Below, one piece after another: positions 32,985-34,548 of a stretch of DNA of 34,548 nt (positions are counted from its first letter, which is position 1; each line of letters begins with the position of its first letter). The stretch is taken from the NCBI GenBank assembly GCA_030535355.1, contig JAUNIO010000034.1, forward strand, positions 1 through 34,548. The letters are read 5' to 3'. This stretch comes from a bacterium. Its GTDB lineage: Bacteria; Vulcanimicrobiota; Xenobia; Xenobiales; Xenobiaceae. A model generated the notes under the pieces. The model was not told the origin of the DNA. It saw only the letters and a list, made by a program, of their open reading frames with translations, and ran no database searches. Both the position numbers and the translations under genes were made by a program.

Positions 32985-33302
32985 ATGAAATGGGTTTATT
33001 TGTTTTCTGCAGGCCTACTGGAAATAACCTGGGCTATAACTATGAAATATTCCGAGGGTTTTAGCAAATTTTGGCCGTCGGTCATTACCGTAATCGCTTC
33101 GATTGCCAGTGTGGCGGTACTTTCACTGGCTCTGAAGCAGCTGCCTCTGGGCATAGCCTATACGATTTGGACGGGAATGGGTATCATCGGTACGGCGGTT
33201 CTGGGCGCGTTGCTGTTTAAGGAGATGCTCAGCCCGGTTCAGATCGCCTGTGTCGCTTGTATACTGCTGGGAATAGTGGGGCTGCGTTTGAGTGCTCAAT
33301 AA
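32985..33302 (+). CDS. SMR-family exporter of the Gdx (SugE) type
   Basis: This 105-residue four-segment membrane protein contains the conserved glutamate E13 in AGLLEITWA, KYSEGFSKFWPS, LKQLPLGIAYTIWTGMG and a last-segment LLGIVGLRLS. These patterns match the SugE/Gdx subgroup, which exports guanidinium and works as a dual-topology dimer, rather than the EmrE subgroup. The intergenic repeat occupies the space in front of it. I see no guanidine riboswitch there. Its last bases overlap a possible GTG start of the next gene. Confidence 0.9.
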   Translation: MKWVYLFSAGLLEITWAITMKYSEGFSKFWPSVITVIASIASVAVLSLALKQLPLGIAYTIWTGMGIIGTAVLGALLFKEMLSPVQIACVACILLGIVGLRLSAQ

Positions 33303-33303
33303 A

Positions 33304-34179
33304 ATGAAAAAGTTTGGCATGGTGTTTCTCGCCTTTTCGGCAATGCTGTCCTTGTTATGGCATTGGCTGCATTCTGCTGCCATCGTGCGCGTCAATACTG
33401 CTCAGTGGAGTAAATATCCCTTTCAGGTGCATTTTATTGATGTTGGTCATGGGGACAGTATTTTGCTGATCTGTGAGGGCCAGGCCATGCTGATCGATGC
33501 TGGGATGCCTTTTTGGTCTAAAACTGTAAGGAAATACTTGCGTCTTTGCGGCATTGAGTCTTTGGATTATCTCGTCTGCACTCATGAGCACTGGGACCAT
33601 GCCGGCGGCCTGCGCGGTATTGTGGAAGAATTTCCTGTGGGCCGGATTTATGCCCCGGTTCGGCGGGCAGAGTGTGTGGCTAAAGGGTATTTCAATGGCT
33701 TTGCCGAGGCAGCAGAAGCCAAAGGTTTGCAGCTGGAGCGTCCTGAGCTGGGAAGCGTCTGGCAGCTGGGCGGTGCGGAAGTTAAAGTGGTAGGGCCGGT
33801 TGATTATACTCCCGCTCCCAGTCATGTGGAGAACAATCATTCGATTGTCTTGCGCGTAACTTATGGGGATAATTCTGTGCTGCTTTTAGGCGACAGCGAG
33901 AAATACGCTCACGAGGCGATGCTTAAATCTGGCTTAGAACTGAAAAGCGATGTGGTCAAGGTTGGGCATCACGGCATTAGGCAGGATAAGGAGTTCTATG
34001 AGGCTGTGGCGGCGAAATACGCTATTGTGCCTGGCGCCAATATGAGCAAAAGCCGCTCGGCGGATATAGAGAAGTATCTGCGCGGGGCGGGGACAGAACT
34101 GTGGCTGATCCGGGAGGCCGGCAGCGTGGTTTGTGCCGGCGACGGATATGAGTGGACGGTGAGCAAAAGCGGAGAATAA
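33304..34179 (+). CDS. ComEC/Rec2-like MBL-fold protein (copy 2)
   Basis: I chose ATG 33304 (MKKFGMVFLAFSAMLSL), 2 bases after the exporter stop. The GTG at 33292 would overlap the exporter gene. The product has about 291 residues, with a signal anchor or signal peptide at residues 5-23 but no clear lipobox. MBL motifs are HFIDVGHGDSILL, CTHEHWDHAGG, LLLGDSEKYAHEA and KVGHHGIRQ. It is clearly similar to the protein at 31642-32634 (VGHGDS, C-x-HEHxDHxGG, GxxV-x-VxGP), so the pair arose by duplication and the exporter plus repeat now sit between them. Differences in the C-terminal GSS/GI motif may mean different substrates. Confidence 0.87.
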   Translation: MKKFGMVFLAFSAMLSLLWHWLHSAAIVRVNTAQWSKYPFQVHFIDVGHGDSILLICEGQAMLIDAGMPFWSKTVRKYLRLCGIESLDYLVCTHEHWDHAGGLRGIVEEFPVGRIYAPVRRAECVAKGYFNGFAEAAEAKGLQLERPELGSVWQLGGAEVKVVGPVDYTPAPSHVENNHSIVLRVTYGDNSVLLLGDSEKYAHEAMLKSGLELKSDVVKVGHHGIRQDKEFYEAVAAKYAIVPGANMSKSRSADIEKYLRGAGTELWLIREAGSVVCAGDGYEWTVSKSGE

Positions 34180-34184
34180 AAAAG

Positions 34185-34220
34185 CCTCAGGATGACTTTG
34201 GCGGAAATCCCGGGCTTAAT
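34185..34220 (+). terminator. Weak terminator after the second MBL gene
   Basis: AAAAAAGCCTCAGG and CCCGGGCTTAATTTG can form an imperfect stem (AAGCC/GGCTT plus GG/CC) followed by a T-rich stretch. The pairing is short, so support is modest. Confidence 0.4.
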
Positions 34221-34244
34221 TTGTAATGTTTGTATTGGTGTGTA

Positions 34245-34297
34245 CATCATTAGTAAATGCGATGAAATGTCGGCAATTCAGCGTTTTGCTAATGATG
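34245..34297. repeat. 9-bp inverted repeat in the right intergenic region
   Basis: CATCATTAG (34245-34253) and CTAATGATG (34289-34297) face each other across 35 bases. The gap 34180-34460 has no gene I can support. This inverted repeat is the only clear structure besides the weak terminator. Confidence 0.5.
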
Positions 34298-34461
34298 CGT
34301 TACCTTTACACTATCAATATACGTTTACTTGAAACGCTATAACCTGCGGACAAATTATTGTATCACAAAATGCAGCTCTGATTTTTTCAATCTGCATCAG
34401 TGATATTTGTGCATCAATCCAGAGAAATACACAAAATTTGCTGCACTACCTCCTGGACCTC

Positions 34462-34548
34462 TTAGTCGTCCTCGTAATCGTCTTTGTTATCGTCTTCGTA
34501 ATCTTAGTCGTCCTCGTCCTAGTCCTTCTCCCGTCGTCGTCTTCGTCT
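34462..34548 (-). other. Acidic-codon low-complexity tract at the right edge
   Basis: Read on the minus strand, the sequence is nearly all purine-rich GAC/GAY/GAR codons. One frame gives DYEDDNKDDYEDD followed by a stop at 34462-34464. The same frame has a stop at 34504-34506 with the same GACGAC ahead of it, 42 bases upstream. The other frame begins DEDDDGRR. It may be the 3' end of a gene with an acidic tail lying outside the window, perhaps with slippage-caused frameshifts. It is too short to call a gene. Confidence 0.35.

Overview
The window looks like chromosomal DNA of an anaerobic bacterium with roughly balanced GC content. The amino-acid fermentation genes (kdd, kce and a possible aminomutase-reactivase-like P-loop protein), AsnA, a septoil-knot protein and a split ThrE exporter would fit a fermentative Firmicute, possibly a Negativicute. 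No 16S or other decisive marker is present, so this assignment is weak inference. I see no rRNA, tRNA, CRISPR array or complete insertion sequence.

Region 1 (1-6386) is accessory in character. A 5'-truncated membrane protein and its distant paralogue (4367-5305) flank a convergent P-loop ATPase and an RTX-repeat protein that ends in an NleD-like (M91) zinc metallopeptidase domain. Next comes an exported protein with LIM-like zinc modules and a DA1-type HExxH peptidase domain. Two unrelated zinc peptidases side by side, one of them in front of a paralogue of the same membrane protein, make this the best candidate for an undescribed system. Region 2 (6504-10451) holds a Na+/phosphate symporter-like protein with a PhoU-like tail, a voltage-gated K+ channel, a deletion remnant of a NifX/NifB-type gene, a CGGC-domain protein and an MBL-fold hydrolase. 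It closes at a clear bidirectional terminator.

Region 3 (10581-13923, minus strand) is a three-gene operon of 3,5-diaminohexanoate dehydrogenase, a class III aminotransferase and the 3-keto-5-aminohexanoate cleavage enzyme. This is the middle of the lysine fermentation pathway, without the aminomutases nearby. Region 4 (14037-18131, minus strand) carries a zinc-ribbon/TM2 protein, asnA, a septoil-knot exported protein, and a translationally coupled pair of small proteins. Region 5 (18403-25851) carries a hypothetical protein, an HD phosphohydrolase, the two halves of a ThrE exporter, ftsY, an exported hypothetical protein and ung. Region 6 (26232-34179) carries an exported alpha/alpha-barrel-like protein, YraN, a lytic transglycosylase joined to an M15/DUF5715-like domain, an orphan ABC ATPase, and two ComEC-like MBL proteins on either side of a Gdx-type SMR exporter.

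A family of hairpin-rich intergenic repeats recurs at five places (8193, 15525, 25905, 28735 and 32684). Its ends are inverted repeats resembling TGTCATTTAGTTAAG. It carries an internal 60-bp module that is tandemly duplicated in two copies, and one copy is flanked by a perfect 13-bp direct repeat. This looks like a MITE-type mobile family. The window ends in an acidic-codon, low-complexity tract read on the minus strand.
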